Positions 1 to 7,533 of a DNA stretch of 27,235 bases are shown in pieces (position 1 is the first letter of the stretch; the number at the start of each line of letters is the position of its first letter). This DNA comes from Lachnospiraceae bacterium UBA7729 (GTDB taxonomy: Bacteria > Bacillota > Clostridia > Lachnospirales > Lachnospiraceae). The stretch covers positions 1 through 27,235 of the forward strand of contig DLFD01000017.1 of NCBI GenBank assembly GCA_002482005.1, read 5' to 3'. The notes beneath the pieces are model-generated. The model did no database searches, was not told the origin of the DNA, and saw only the letters and a program-made list of their open reading frames with translations. The position numbers and the translations under genes are program-made.

Positions 1-1
1 A

Positions 2-511
2 CAAGGAAGGCCGTCAGGAACAGGATACATTGAGAGGAAAAATGCAGGCTTGAAACATATAAAGCTTCATCAGTTTCTGATGGGGTTTACTGCGGATGAC
101 GATTATGTGATTGATCACATTAACCGGAACCCGATGGATTGCCGGAAGGAAAATCTGCGGATTGTAACATGGCAGCAGAATGCTATGAACAAGAGTCTGC
201 AGAAGAACAATAAGACTGGATACACTGGGGTGTTCTTTGACAATTCAAAGCAGAAATACGTTTCAAAGATTGGATTGAATAATAAGCGGATCAAGCTGTG
301 GAGCTCTGATGATCCTGAGCCGTGTGCGCAGGCCTATAATGTTGCGTCGGAATTCCTGTTTGGAGATTTTGCTGGACATCACAATCCAGTTCCAGAGCCG
401 GACCTGAGACTCAGGAATAAGATTCTCACTAAGTTAAGACCATATAGGCAAGAAGCTATGAGGGCCACTGAACACAGTGGTCTTTTTTTATGCTCTGCGC
501 AGGGGGTATGA
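2..511 (+). CDS. HNH-AP2 homing-type endonuclease, 5' end outside window
   Basis: Probable free-standing homing endonuclease that nicks or cuts DNA. The frame is open to the left edge, so the N-terminus is missing; a TTG at 50 is not a convincing start because homologous sequence (GTGYIERKNAG) precedes it. Visible parts are a DH...NLRI HNH core (DHINRNPMDCRKENLRI) followed by an AP2-type DNA-binding segment (GYTGVF...FGDFAGHH). Two related genes lie at 5987-6700 and 9348-10031. Odd points: the DNR of the relatives reads DCR here, so an asparagine of the HNH core is replaced by cysteine, and the AP2 part is more divergent (LWSSDDPEPCAQAYN). About 40 residues follow the usual family end and run through a terminator hairpin. 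Its stop abuts the next ATG. It may be a decaying copy. The family call is confident; activity is doubtful. Confidence 0.8.
   Translation, partial: QGRPSGTGYIERKNAGLKHIKLHQFLMGFTADDDYVIDHINRNPMDCRKENLRIVTWQQNAMNKSLQKNNKTGYTGVFFDNSKQKYVSKIGLNNKRIKLWSSDDPEPCAQAYNVASEFLFGDFAGHHNPVPEPDLRLRNKILTKLRPYRQEAMRATEHSGLFLCSAQGV
463..489 (+). terminator. Rho-independent terminator inside the 3' end of the HNH gene
   Basis: An 8-bp stem (GGCCACTG with CAGTGGTC, one G-U pair) has an AACA loop and is followed by seven T. It lies within the reading frame of the HNH gene and just ahead of the methyltransferase ribosome site. It would limit read-through into the methyltransferase unless antitermination operates. 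Confidence 0.75.
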
Positions 512-1828
512 ATGGATAATACAAAACAGAAGACAGAATATTTTCTGGCAGACATTGGGACGCTGATTCCCTATGCCAGAAACGCGAGGACACATTCCGA
601 GGAGCAGGTGGCGCAGATCGCTGCCTCGATCAAGGAGTTCGGATTCCTGGCACCGGTGGTGGTGTCCGATGACATGACGATCCTTTGTGGCCATGGCAGG
701 TACTATGCAGCACAGAAGCTCGGCCTGAAGAAGATCCCCTGCGTCAAGGAATCCTATCTGACCGATACACAGAAGCGTGCCTACATCCTTGCCGACAACA
801 AGCTGACCCTCAACGGCGGCTGGGACAATGACATGCTGGCGGTCGAATTGAAGGACCTGCAGGATGATGCCTTTGATCTCTCCATCACCGGTTTCGATGA
901 CAAAGAGATCGCTGACCTGTTTGCCAGCAATGAGGATGTCGAAGATGACGACTTCGATGTAGATCAGGCTCTGGAGAAGGAGCCTTTCGTGAAGCCCGGT
1001 GACATCTGGCTGCTTGGCAGGCACAGACTCCTCTGCGGAGATTCCACCAAGGCCGAAGATGTACAAACACTTATGGACGGCAAGAAGGCAAATGTGTGTA
1101 TCACAGACCCGCCTTACAACTGTTCCTATCAGGGCGGCACCGGTATGAAGATCATGAACGACTCCTGGAAGAGCGAGGAGGACTTCTACAACTTCCTGCT
1201 GGCCGCATTCAAGAATGTGTATGACAGCCTCGTGGACGGCGGCGCTTTCTACTGCTTCCATTCCGATGCTGAGAAGGTGAACTTCTTCAATGCGACGGTC
1301 AAGGCCGGGTTCCATTACTCCACCACGTGTATCTGGGTGAAGGATACGCTGGTGCTGGGACGCATGGATTATCAGATGCGGCATGAGCCGGTCATCTATG
1401 CATTCAAAGATACAGCAAAGCATAAGTTCTACGGCGACCGTAAGCAGACGACAGTCTGGGAGTTCGACAGGCCAAAGCAGTCGAAGCTGCATCCGACCAT
1501 GAAGAGCCTGCCTCTCATCGCCTATCCGATGCAGATGTCGTCTCAGGAAAACGGGCTGGTCCTTGATCTCTTCGGAGGTTCCGGGTCCACCCTGATCGCG
1601 GCAGAGCAGTTGAACCGCATCTGCTACACGATGGAGCTTGACCCGAAATACGCATCAGCAATCGTGAGACGGTATGCTGCGGATAAGGGCTCGACGGATG
1701 ATATCAAGGTGATCCGCGACGGCAAAGAGCTGCCCTGCTCGGAAGTGTATGTCATGACGGAGGAAGACCTGCAGATTCAGGACGGCAGCGTGAATGATCC
1801 GCAGAGGGGAGAATCAAGAGAACGGTGA
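512..1828 (+). CDS. ParB-like nuclease domain fused to beta-class DNA methyltransferase
   Basis: Predicted DNA methyltransferase (N6-adenine or N4-cytosine) using S-adenosylmethionine, 438 residues. The N-terminal ~130 residues form a ParB/Srx-like domain (start LIPYARNARTHSEEQ, then CGHGRYYAAQKLG at about 59-71). The catalytic motif TDPPYN is near 198-203, KLHPTMK near 325-331, and the SAM-binding DLFGGSGST near 352-360; catalytic motif before SAM motif is the beta-group order. This two-domain arrangement is common in phage and prophage genes next to terminases, where it is thought to modify phage DNA against host restriction or mark packaged DNA; that role is inferred here. The start is the ATG right after the upstream stop, with GGGGGT as a modest ribosome site. 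It overlaps the next gene by one base. Target sequence cannot be read from the protein. Confidence 0.93.
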   Translation: MDNTKQKTEYFLADIGTLIPYARNARTHSEEQVAQIAASIKEFGFLAPVVVSDDMTILCGHGRYYAAQKLGLKKIPCVKESYLTDTQKRAYILADNKLTLNGGWDNDMLAVELKDLQDDAFDLSITGFDDKEIADLFASNEDVEDDDFDVDQALEKEPFVKPGDIWLLGRHRLLCGDSTKAEDVQTLMDGKKANVCITDPPYNCSYQGGTGMKIMNDSWKSEEDFYNFLLAAFKNVYDSLVDGGAFYCFHSDAEKVNFFNATVKAGFHYSTTCIWVKDTLVLGRMDYQMRHEPVIYAFKDTAKHKFYGDRKQTTVWEFDRPKQSKLHPTMKSLPLIAYPMQMSSQENGLVLDLFGGSGSTLIAAEQLNRICYTMELDPKYASAIVRRYAADKGSTDDIKVIRDGKELPCSEVYVMTEEDLQIQDGSVNDPQRGESRER

Positions 1829-1995
1829 TGGTCATTCTGATCATCGCTGCAGCGCTTGTCTCCTTTGCTGTATTTCTATTCGCCTTGCTGGGGACCAATG
1901 GAACCACAGAGGAGGACGACGAGGATCAGTGGCGATGGTGTCAGGAAGAAGGGAAGAAACGAGCGGATGACCGCAGAAGAAAAGCTCGAAAGTGA
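1828..1995 (+). CDS. Small single-pass membrane protein
   Basis: A 55-residue protein of unknown function. Residues 2-22 are a hydrophobic helix (VILIIAAALVSFAVFLFALL), followed by an acidic stretch (EEDDEDQ), a WRWCQEE segment and a very basic tail (KKRADDRRRKARK). The ATG overlaps the methyltransferase stop as TGATG, so it is probably translated by coupling. It is too short for many gene callers. A second small membrane protein (7959-8063) occupies a similar place at the end of the other accessory block. It could anchor a partner at the membrane, but nothing shows which. Confidence 0.6.
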   Translation: MVILIIAAALVSFAVFLFALLGTNGTTEEDDEDQWRWCQEEGKKRADDRRRKARK

Positions 1996-2046
1996 GGCAT
2001 AAAATACACAGTTCGTACCCCGCGAAAAGGCTGCAAAATTGTTGAT

Positions 2047-2099
2047 TTTATCGCTCCGAATTAACTGGATATATTTCGCAGACAGAGTGATATATACAG
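2047..2099 (+). promoter_or_regulatory. Accessory-cassette promoter, copy A
   Basis: A -35-like TTTATC (2047-2052), a 17-bp spacer and a -10-like TATATT (2070-2075) are followed by AGAGTGATATATACAG (2084-2099), which would cover the transcription start and early leader. An ATACACA lies 43 bases upstream at 2004. The same parts recur at 3949, 6722 and 7534. It precedes the amidoligase. Confidence 0.7.
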
Positions 2100-2150
2100 T
2101 GCCGGAAGGGAAAGGGCCCACGGCACACCAAGGCGAAAGGAGCCAACAAG

Positions 2151-3098
2151 ATGAAGAACACAGCAAGACAGCAGGAAGCCATGAAGCAGCAGACCATCGG
2201 GGTCGAGGTTGAGATGAACAGCATCACGAGAAGCGCAGCCGCCAAGCTCGCAGCCGACTTCTTCGGAACCGGGAGATACAAGAACACCGCAGCAGACAAC
2301 GGATACTACTGCTGGAGCGCATGGGATACACAGGATCGGGAATGGAAATTCCAGAGAGACGTCAGCATTGCCGGACCGGACGCAGAGAAATGTGAGATGG
2401 TCACCCCGATCCTTACCTACGACGACATCGAAACCCTGCAGGAGCTGGTGAGAAGACTTCGCAAGGCCGGAGCCAAGAGCGATCCGACAAGAGGCTGCGG
2501 GGTGCACATCCACATCGGAGCCAAGGGCCACACACCGCAGACCCTCCGGAACCTCGCCAACATCATGGCAAGCCACGAGGAGCTACTTTCCAAAGCCCTG
2601 AAGCTGGACGCAAGCCGCATGGGACGCTACTGCAGACCGGTTGATCCGGATTTCCTCGAGGCCTTGAACAAGAAGAAGCCGACCACGATGGCGGGCCTTG
2701 CAGACATCTGGTACACCAGCCAGGGATGCAGCTACGGCAGAAGCCAGCACTACAACAGCAGCCGCTACCACATGCTGAACCTCCACGCGACCTTCACCAA
2801 GGGCACGATCGAGTTCCGACTTTTCCAATTTGACGCACCGGCAGACGGGAAGCAGAACGGCCTGCATGCCGGACAGCTTAAAGCCTACATCCAGCTTTGC
2901 CTCGCCATGAGCGAGCTTGCCAAGGAAGTGAGAACCGCCTCCGCAAAGCCTCAGCAGAACGAGAACCCGAGATACGCGATGCGCACCTGGCTCCTCCGCC
3001 TCGGCTTCATCGGAGACGAATTCAAGACAGCAAGGGACCTCTTCACCAAGAGGCTCGACGGCGACACCGCCTTCAGACACGGCAGAGCAGCCGCTTGA
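2151..3098 (+). CDS. Amidoligase family protein (Amidoligase_2-type COOH-NH2 ligase)
   Basis: A 315-residue predicted ATP-dependent ligase of the glutamine-synthetase-like amidoligase family, which joins a carboxyl to an amino group in peptides or small molecules; the substrate here is unknown. Visible features are TIGVEVEMN (15-23, acidic metal ligands), RDVSI with CEMVTPIL (69-88), CGVHIHIG (116-123) and TIEFRLFQFD (219-228), matching the expected order of ligand and arginine motifs. Residues ~270-312 (NPRYAMR...LLRLGFIG...AFRHG) form a tail also found in the 6790-7500 product. The start is ATG 2151 with AAAGGAG upstream. It heads an operon with a gamma-glutamylcyclotransferase and a zinc ribbon. 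Published comparative work on amidoligases (Iyer, Aravind and colleagues) noted pairing with such cyclotransferases. The family call is firm; the biological role is not. Confidence 0.88.
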   Translation: MKNTARQQEAMKQQTIGVEVEMNSITRSAAAKLAADFFGTGRYKNTAADNGYYCWSAWDTQDREWKFQRDVSIAGPDAEKCEMVTPILTYDDIETLQELVRRLRKAGAKSDPTRGCGVHIHIGAKGHTPQTLRNLANIMASHEELLSKALKLDASRMGRYCRPVDPDFLEALNKKKPTTMAGLADIWYTSQGCSYGRSQHYNSSRYHMLNLHATFTKGTIEFRLFQFDAPADGKQNGLHAGQLKAYIQLCLAMSELAKEVRTASAKPQQNENPRYAMRTWLLRLGFIGDEFKTARDLFTKRLDGDTAFRHGRAAA

Positions 3099-3114
3099 AG
3101 GAGACGGGAGTAAG

Positions 3115-3164
3115 CCTTCCCCACCGACGACCGCCAGAGGAGCGGCCTTAAGGTGGTAGGAGGG
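3115..3164 (+). other. Intergenic RNA hairpin between amidoligase and cyclotransferase
   Basis: CCTTCC plus CCACC (3115-3125) pairs with GGTGG and GGAGGG (3152-3164) around a two-base bulge, with an inner CCGC/GCGG stem. There is no T-run, so it is not a terminator. It sits in the 92-base gap of the operon, upstream of the true ribosome site AAAGGAG, and contains a sequestered GGAGGG. It may mark RNA processing or set relative expression. Confidence 0.5.
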
Positions 3165-3190
3165 ATAGACCTCAGAAAGGAGACAGAGTA

Positions 3191-3724
3191 ATGGATGGAA
3201 ATTGGAAGATGGTAAAGCCCGAGAAGAAGAACAGACCGAAGGTGCGCTACTACTTAGCTTACGGCAGCAACCTCAACATGTATCAGATGCTGGTGCGCTG
3301 CCCGGGAGCGAGACGCAGAGGCTGGGGAAGGATCGAGGATTACGAGCTGCTCTACAAGGGAAGCAAGACCGGGTCCTACCTCACGATCGAACCGAAGGAA
3401 GGTGCCTATGTACCTGTCGGGGTGTTCACGGTAACACCGGAGGATGAGAAGAAGCTGGACCGCTACGAAGGCTTCCCACGATTCTACTACAAGAAGGAAG
3501 TGAAGATCCGGATGTGGGATCAGGTTTTGGAGAAGCACCGGACGGTCACAGCCTTCGTGTACATCATGCATGAAGACCGGCCCTTCGGAGTGCCGAGTCC
3601 CACCTACGTCGCTACCTGCATGGAAGGCTACGGCGACTTCGAGTTTGACGAGCAGCTTCTGGAGGATGCCTTCTCCCGGAGCATTACCGAGGTGGCAAGG
3701 CAGGAAGAGGAGGATAGGGCATGA
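3191..3724 (+). CDS. Gamma-glutamylcyclotransferase (AIG2/GGCT-like)
   Basis: A 177-residue enzyme of the GGCT/AIG2 fold, which releases 5-oxoproline from gamma-glutamyl-amine linkages. The N-terminal motif YYLAYGSNLN (21-30) is the substrate-binding loop; RCPGARRRGWG follows; the expected catalytic glutamate lies in LDRYEGFPRFYYK near residue 95. Length and motif order fit the family. The start is ATG 3191 preceded by AAAGGAG. It follows the amidoligase and overlaps the zinc-ribbon gene by four bases (ATGA). The pairing with a ligase suggests one enzyme makes an isopeptide or gamma-glutamyl bond and the other trims or reverses it. That relation is inferred from context. Confidence 0.88.
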   Translation: MDGNWKMVKPEKKNRPKVRYYLAYGSNLNMYQMLVRCPGARRRGWGRIEDYELLYKGSKTGSYLTIEPKEGAYVPVGVFTVTPEDEKKLDRYEGFPRFYYKKEVKIRMWDQVLEKHRTVTAFVYIMHEDRPFGVPSPTYVATCMEGYGDFEFDEQLLEDAFSRSITEVARQEEEDRA

Positions 3725-3915
3725 AGGAAGACCATGTGACAGAGCTCCGGATCTGCCCGATCTGCGGCAGGCCCTATTCCGGTGTCCCGGCACTCTCACG
3801 GATTGATAACAAGACGAAGATCTGTCCGGACTGCGGGACAAGGCAGGCGCTGGCATCCATCGGGGTGGATAAGGAGGAGCAGGAGAAGATCCTCTCCATC
3901 ATTCATCAGCACTAA
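3721..3915 (+). CDS. Small zinc-ribbon protein
   Basis: A 64-residue protein with two CxxC pairs: ICPICGRPY at about 11-19 and ICPDCGTRQA at about 34-43, separated by a GVPALSRIDNKT loop. This is a compact zinc ribbon, followed by a short helical tail (KEEQEKILSIIHQH). It is translated from an ATG overlapping the cyclotransferase stop, so the two are probably made together. Proteins with this exact layout recur in phage and integrative elements of Clostridia; no function is established that I know of. It could bind nucleic acid or serve as an adaptor. Confidence 0.8.
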   Translation: MKEDHVTELRICPICGRPYSGVPALSRIDNKTKICPDCGTRQALASIGVDKEEQEKILSIIHQH

Positions 3916-3948
3916 GATACACAAGATGCTCCGCTGATCTTTGTTAGA

Positions 3949-4001
3949 TTTACACCTCCGAAATGAGTGGATATAAATCGGCTTCAGAGTGATATATACA
4001 C
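3949..4001 (+). promoter_or_regulatory. Accessory-cassette promoter, copy B
   Basis: TTTACA (3949-3954), a 17-bp spacer and TATAAA (3972-3977) form a good sigma-70-type promoter, followed by AGAGTGATATATACAC (3986-4001). ATACACA occurs 32 bases upstream at 3917, directly after the stop of the zinc-ribbon gene. This is the clearest of the four copies. Confidence 0.78.
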
Positions 4002-4039
4002 TCAGCAAAGGAAAACACCACCGCGAAGGAGGAAACAAC

Positions 4040-4315
4040 ATGAAGGCAGCAGAAGGGATGAAGGTCAAGGCTTACAGAGGAACATGCATCGGGGTCATCA
4101 TTCAGGCAAGCACCTGGAAGGGAACCATCACCAAGGTGAACAAAAAGAGCATCCGGGTCACCCTTACCGAGCAGACCTGCACCTACGGCAGGAAAGTAAC
4201 CTTCCACCGCGAGAACATGAACGACAGCATTCGCTACACCTACTGGAAAACCCCAGACGACGGCAGGGAGCTTTACACAAGCGAGAGCCGCCTTTACGGA
4301 ATCATTGAACTTTAA
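4040..4315 (+). CDS. Hypothetical small beta-rich protein
   Basis: A 91-residue protein I do not recognise. The start is ATG 4040 behind AAGGAGG with seven bases spacing; in-frame GTG at 3989 lies inside the promoter and is rejected. The sequence alternates hydrophobic and charged residues (GTITKVNKKSIRVTL, GRKVTFHREN, TYWKTPDDGRELY) and looks like a small SH3/KOW-type beta barrel, ending in a GIIEL tail. It is preceded by promoter copy B and followed at once by a terminator, so it can be expressed on its own. The 7623-7904 product is a similar-sized neighbour in the second block. Confidence 0.72.
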   Translation: MKAAEGMKVKAYRGTCIGVIIQASTWKGTITKVNKKSIRVTLTEQTCTYGRKVTFHRENMNDSIRYTYWKTPDDGRELYTSESRLYGIIEL

Positions 4316-4324
4316 GATAAGCAC

Positions 4325-4351
4325 AGGGAGCCTTCAGCAGGGCTCCTTTTT
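4325..4351 (+). terminator. Rho-independent terminator ending the first accessory block
   Basis: GGAGCC (4327-4332) pairs with GGCTCC (4341-4346), extendable by two weaker pairs, and is followed by five T. It lies 10 bases after the small-protein stop and just before the terminase ribosome site. Confidence 0.82.
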
Positions 4352-4369
4352 AGATGGGAGGTGCCGGAT

Positions 4370-5977
4370 ATGGCGATGCGGAAGTTAAAAGAATATACAC
4401 CGACCAGATTCATGGCACCGGACTCACATTATGATGCTGACCGGGCAGACTATGCTGTCGCCTTCATCGAGTGCCTCTGCCATACCAAGGGCCGCTGGGC
4501 AGGACAGCCCTTTGATCTCATTGACTGGCAGGAGCAGATCATCCGGGACATCTTCGGGGTGATCAAACCGAACGGGTACCGGCAGTTTAATACAGCATAC
4601 GTGGAGATTCCGAAGAAGCAGGGTAAGAGTGAACTGGCAGCAGCGGTGGCACTGTATCTCTGCTGCGGTGACGGGGAACAGAGAGCGGAAGTTTACTCCT
4701 GCGCTTCTGACCGTCAGCAGGCCAGCATTGTCTTTGAGGTTGCCATGGACATGGTGCGGATGACACCGGCGCTTGCCAAGCGGACCAAGATCCTCGCTTC
4801 GCAGAAGAAGATGATCTTCGAGCCGACGAACAGCATCTATCAGGTCCTGTCCGCAGAAGCATACAGCAAGCACGGCCTCAATATTTCCGGTGTCGTGTAT
4901 GACGAGCTGCATGTCGCGGACCGGCAGATGTTTGATGTCATGACAAAGGGCTCCGGTGATGCCCGTACCCAGCCACTGTATTTCCTGATCACAACAGCAG
5001 GAAATGACCAGAACTCCATCGGCTATGAGATACACGAGAAGGCACTGGATATCATCGAAGGCAGGAAGGCAGACAAGACCTTCTACCCGGTGATTTACGG
5101 AGCATCGGAATCCGAGGACTGGACGGACCCGGAGGTATGGAAGAAAGCGAATCCGTCTCTTGGGATCACGGTCTCCATCGACAAGGTGAAGCAGGCGTGT
5201 GAATCCGCCCAGCAGAATCCCTCTGAGGAGAATGCATTCCGGCAGCTCAGGCTTGACCAATGGGTGAAGCAGACCGTCCGCTGGATGCCGATGGACAAGT
5301 GGGATGCCTGTGCTTTTCCGGTCGATGCGGATTACCTCCGTGGCCGGGTTTGTTACGGCGGGCTGGACCTGTCGAGTACTTCTGATATCACGGCGTTCGT
5401 GCTGGTCTTCCCACCGGATGATCCGGAGACCGGCAAGTACGAGATCCTGCCTTACTTCTGGCTGCCGGAAGAGACACTGCCAATCCGTGTAAAGCGTGAC
5501 CACGTGCTCTACGACGTCTGGCAGAGACAGGGGTACATCAATACGACGGAAGGAAATGTCATTCATTACGGATTCATCGAGAAGTTCATCGAGAACCTGG
5601 GCACGCAGTACAACATCCGCGAGATCGCTTTCGACCGCTGGGGTGCCGTGCAGATGACGCAGGACCTGGAGGAGATGGGATTCACGGTTGTCCCGATGGG
5701 GCAAGGATACTCATCCCTTAGTCCACCTACAAAAGAGCTGATGAAGCTGGTCCTTGAGAAGCGGATCGCGCATGGTGGGAATCCGGTACTTCGCTGGATG
5801 ATGGACAACGTCACGATCCGGCAGGACCCGGCTGGCAACATCAAGATGGACAAGGACAAGAGTACGGAGAAGATTGATGGTGCGGTTGCGACGGTCATGG
5901 GACTGGACCGGGCAATCCGGTGTGGGTTGAATGACGGGACCAGTGTTTATGACACAAGAGGACTGATTGTTTTCTAA
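4370..5977 (+). CDS. terL: Phage terminase large subunit
   Basis: DNA-packaging motor, 535 residues: an ATPase that drives DNA into the prohead and a nuclease that cuts the concatemer. The Walker A variant is KKQGKSE near 82-88, Walker B VVYDEL near 175-180, and a coupling motif TTA near 208-210. The C-terminal RNase H-like nuclease begins at GGLDLSSTSD (about 330-339), with further acidic residues in the region of DKSTEKIDGA near the end. I chose ATG 4370 because GGGAGG lies eight bases upstream; the GTG at 4361 overlaps that site. Its position between two accessory blocks, each closed by a terminator, is unusual. No small terminase subunit is visible here; it is probably left of the window. 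Confidence 0.95.
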   Translation: MAMRKLKEYTPTRFMAPDSHYDADRADYAVAFIECLCHTKGRWAGQPFDLIDWQEQIIRDIFGVIKPNGYRQFNTAYVEIPKKQGKSELAAAVALYLCCGDGEQRAEVYSCASDRQQASIVFEVAMDMVRMTPALAKRTKILASQKKMIFEPTNSIYQVLSAEAYSKHGLNISGVVYDELHVADRQMFDVMTKGSGDARTQPLYFLITTAGNDQNSIGYEIHEKALDIIEGRKADKTFYPVIYGASESEDWTDPEVWKKANPSLGITVSIDKVKQACESAQQNPSEENAFRQLRLDQWVKQTVRWMPMDKWDACAFPVDADYLRGRVCYGGLDLSSTSDITAFVLVFPPDDPETGKYEILPYFWLPEETLPIRVKRDHVLYDVWQRQGYINTTEGNVIHYGFIEKFIENLGTQYNIREIAFDRWGAVQMTQDLEEMGFTVVPMGQGYSSLSPPTKELMKLVLEKRIAHGGNPVLRWMMDNVTIRQDPAGNIKMDKDKSTEKIDGAVATVMGLDRAIRCGLNDGTSVYDTRGLIVF

Positions 5978-5986
5978 GGAGTGCAT

Positions 5987-6700
5987 ATGGATTATTCAGA
6001 TCTCATCGGTAAGAGATTCGGAAAGCTGACCGTGCTCTCTTTTGCGGGATTTGTCCCTGAAGGGCATGGAGGACGACATAGATCGGCTTATTATTGCCGC
6101 TGTGACTGCGGGAATCTCTGTGTTGTTAAGAGGCATGTTCTCTTGAATGGAAGACAGACAACTTGCTGCAATTGCTTTCGAATTGAGCGTGAAGAAGATT
6201 ACATCCGATATTATTGTGCTGATGAAAATTCTTTTATTTTCGATTCGCAGGACCTCTCAGTAGTTAAGGAGCACAAGTGGTACATTAACCCCTATGGATA
6301 TCCCTGTACCCAAATAGGTCGTAAGAATATGCCGTTGTCGAGGTTGTTAATGAACCCTGAGAAAGGCCAGTATGTTGATCATATCGATGGTGATCCAACA
6401 AATAATAGAAGGCAGAATCTCAGACTGGCGACACCGCTTGAGAATCAAAGAAATATGAGCATCGCGAAAAACAACACGAGCGGTTTTAAAGGTGTAAGCT
6501 ACCGAAAGGATCGAGGAAAATATCGAGCATACATTTCACTTTATGATCGGTATGTGCATTTGGGGCATTATGATACAGCAGTTGAGGCAGCGAGGGCTTA
6601 TGATCAGGCCGCTCGCTTTTATTTTGGGGATTTTGCCTGCCTGAACTTTCCTTACGAGCATGAGCAGGATTGTAACAGAAAGGTCATATTATCTGCTTAA
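5987..6700 (+). CDS. HNH-AP2 homing-type endonuclease, complete
   Basis: A 237-residue site-specific endonuclease candidate. It begins with LIGKRFGKLTVLS, has a zinc-ribbon-like cluster (CRCDCGN about 37-43, CCNC about 60-63), an HNH core DHIDGDPTNNRRQNLRL (131-147) and an AP2 DNA-binding domain (GFKGVSYRKDRGKYRAY through FYFGDFACLN, about 167-220). All three parts align with the 9348-10031 gene. ATG 5987 is preferred over GTG 5981 because AAGGAG overlaps the latter. It starts nine bases after the terminase stop and ends just before promoter copy C. Its base composition is visibly more AT-rich than the terminase, as expected for a mobile intruder. Likely active as a homing element at the terminase junction. 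Confidence 0.9.
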   Translation: MDYSDLIGKRFGKLTVLSFAGFVPEGHGGRHRSAYYCRCDCGNLCVVKRHVLLNGRQTTCCNCFRIEREEDYIRYYCADENSFIFDSQDLSVVKEHKWYINPYGYPCTQIGRKNMPLSRLLMNPEKGQYVDHIDGDPTNNRRQNLRLATPLENQRNMSIAKNNTSGFKGVSYRKDRGKYRAYISLYDRYVHLGHYDTAVEAARAYDQAARFYFGDFACLNFPYEHEQDCNRKVILSA

Positions 6701-6721
6701 TGTGGGAGCATCTTTGTCTAC

Positions 6722-6764
6722 TTTACACGGTTGCATTGTTCTCCGGGAAGAGTGATGTATAGTG
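6722..6764 (+). promoter_or_regulatory. Accessory-cassette promoter, copy C
   Basis: TTTACA (6722-6727) and AGAGTGATGTATAGTG (6749-6764) match the other copies, preceded by the shared CATCTTTG. The gap between the two motifs is 21 bases rather than 30-31, about one helical turn less. Here TTGTTC (6736) with 16 bases to TATAGT (6758) is an alternative promoter reading. Confidence 0.6.
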
Positions 6765-6789
6765 TCACATTCAAAGGAGGGCAGCAGCC

Positions 6790-7500
6790 ATGAAAAGAAC
6801 ATTTCACACAGATAGGAAGGCAATGGTAAAGGCAGTCAGCGAGGCGCTTGGGATTCCCTCGAAGTACCTCGGGGCTCCGACGATGAGCTACCAGATCGGC
6901 AGCATCAACATTGACCGGAACGGCACACTTACCACAGAGAACAAGGAGGAAGGAGAAAAGGCGATGGCAGCATTGAAGGAACAGGGGATCATACCGGAAG
7001 AAGGACCGGTCGAGAATACAGCGGAGCAGGCAGCAGATCTTCCTCCGATCGACAGCCTTGAGATTTCGATTCCAAGAGACAAGATGACAGAGGATCAGCT
7101 CAACAACCTGAAGAAGCTGGTCGAGGCCAAGAGCACCCTGATCCGACATGCTTTCCAGACGGAGAACACGGATCTTACGGTGACAGACGACAAGATCATC
7201 TTCCCATGGTTTCAGACCCCATGCAGTTCCGATGAGGCTTTCGCATACACGACCTTCGTCGGAAAGCTCTGCGAGATGGTCAGGAAGCAGAAGCGGATCA
7301 CCGCAACGGAGAAGGAAGTCGACAACGAGAAGTATGCCTTCCGCTGTTTCCTTCTGCGGCTTGGGCTGATCGGCAAGGAGTACAAGATGGTAAGGAAGAT
7401 TCTCCTCAGAAACCTCTCAGGTTCCTCGGCATTTAAGTCCGGGAAGAAGCCGGAACCTGCAGCAGATGCGGCTCATGCAGAAGCTCCAGAGGCCGTCTAA
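6790..7500 (+). CDS. Protein sharing the amidoligase C-terminal domain ('virulence-related protein' family)
   Basis: A 236-residue protein. Relatives in Clostridia are often labelled 'virulence-related protein', without experimental support that I know of. Residues 1-65 form a conserved N-terminal unit (SKYLGAPTMSYQIG), followed by an acidic linker and a helical middle. Residues ~137-219 align with the C-terminal third of the amidoligase: IIFPWFQ against IEFRLFQ, then NEKYAFRCFLLRLGLIG against NPRYAMRTWLLRLGFIG, ending in AFKSG against AFRHG. Roughly 19 of 40 residues match over the last part. The ligase motifs GVEVE and CGVHIHIG are absent and the EFRLF arginine is replaced, so it is probably not a ligase. 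It may regulate the amidoligase or present its substrate. ATG 6790 follows AAAGGAGG. Promoter copy C precedes it. Confidence 0.75.
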   Translation: MKRTFHTDRKAMVKAVSEALGIPSKYLGAPTMSYQIGSINIDRNGTLTTENKEEGEKAMAALKEQGIIPEEGPVENTAEQAADLPPIDSLEISIPRDKMTEDQLNNLKKLVEAKSTLIRHAFQTENTDLTVTDDKIIFPWFQTPCSSDEAFAYTTFVGKLCEMVRKQKRITATEKEVDNEKYAFRCFLLRLGLIGKEYKMVRKILLRNLSGSSAFKSGKKPEPAADAAHAEAPEAV

Positions 7501-7533
7501 GATACACAAGAATCTGCCCACATCTTTGGTGGT

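Noticed and set aside
488..1492. Long open frame on the - strand opposite the methyltransferase
   Set aside because: The + strand protein has all methyltransferase motifs; the - strand frame has low-complexity Leu/Val/Ile/His content, a shadow of codon bias. The same holds for long - strand frames at 4424-5704, 10868-11869 and 16426-17868.
3989..4039. GTG start extending the 4040 protein
   Set aside because: It falls in the AGAGTGATATATACA box at the promoter start site; ATG 4040 has an optimal AAGGAGG.
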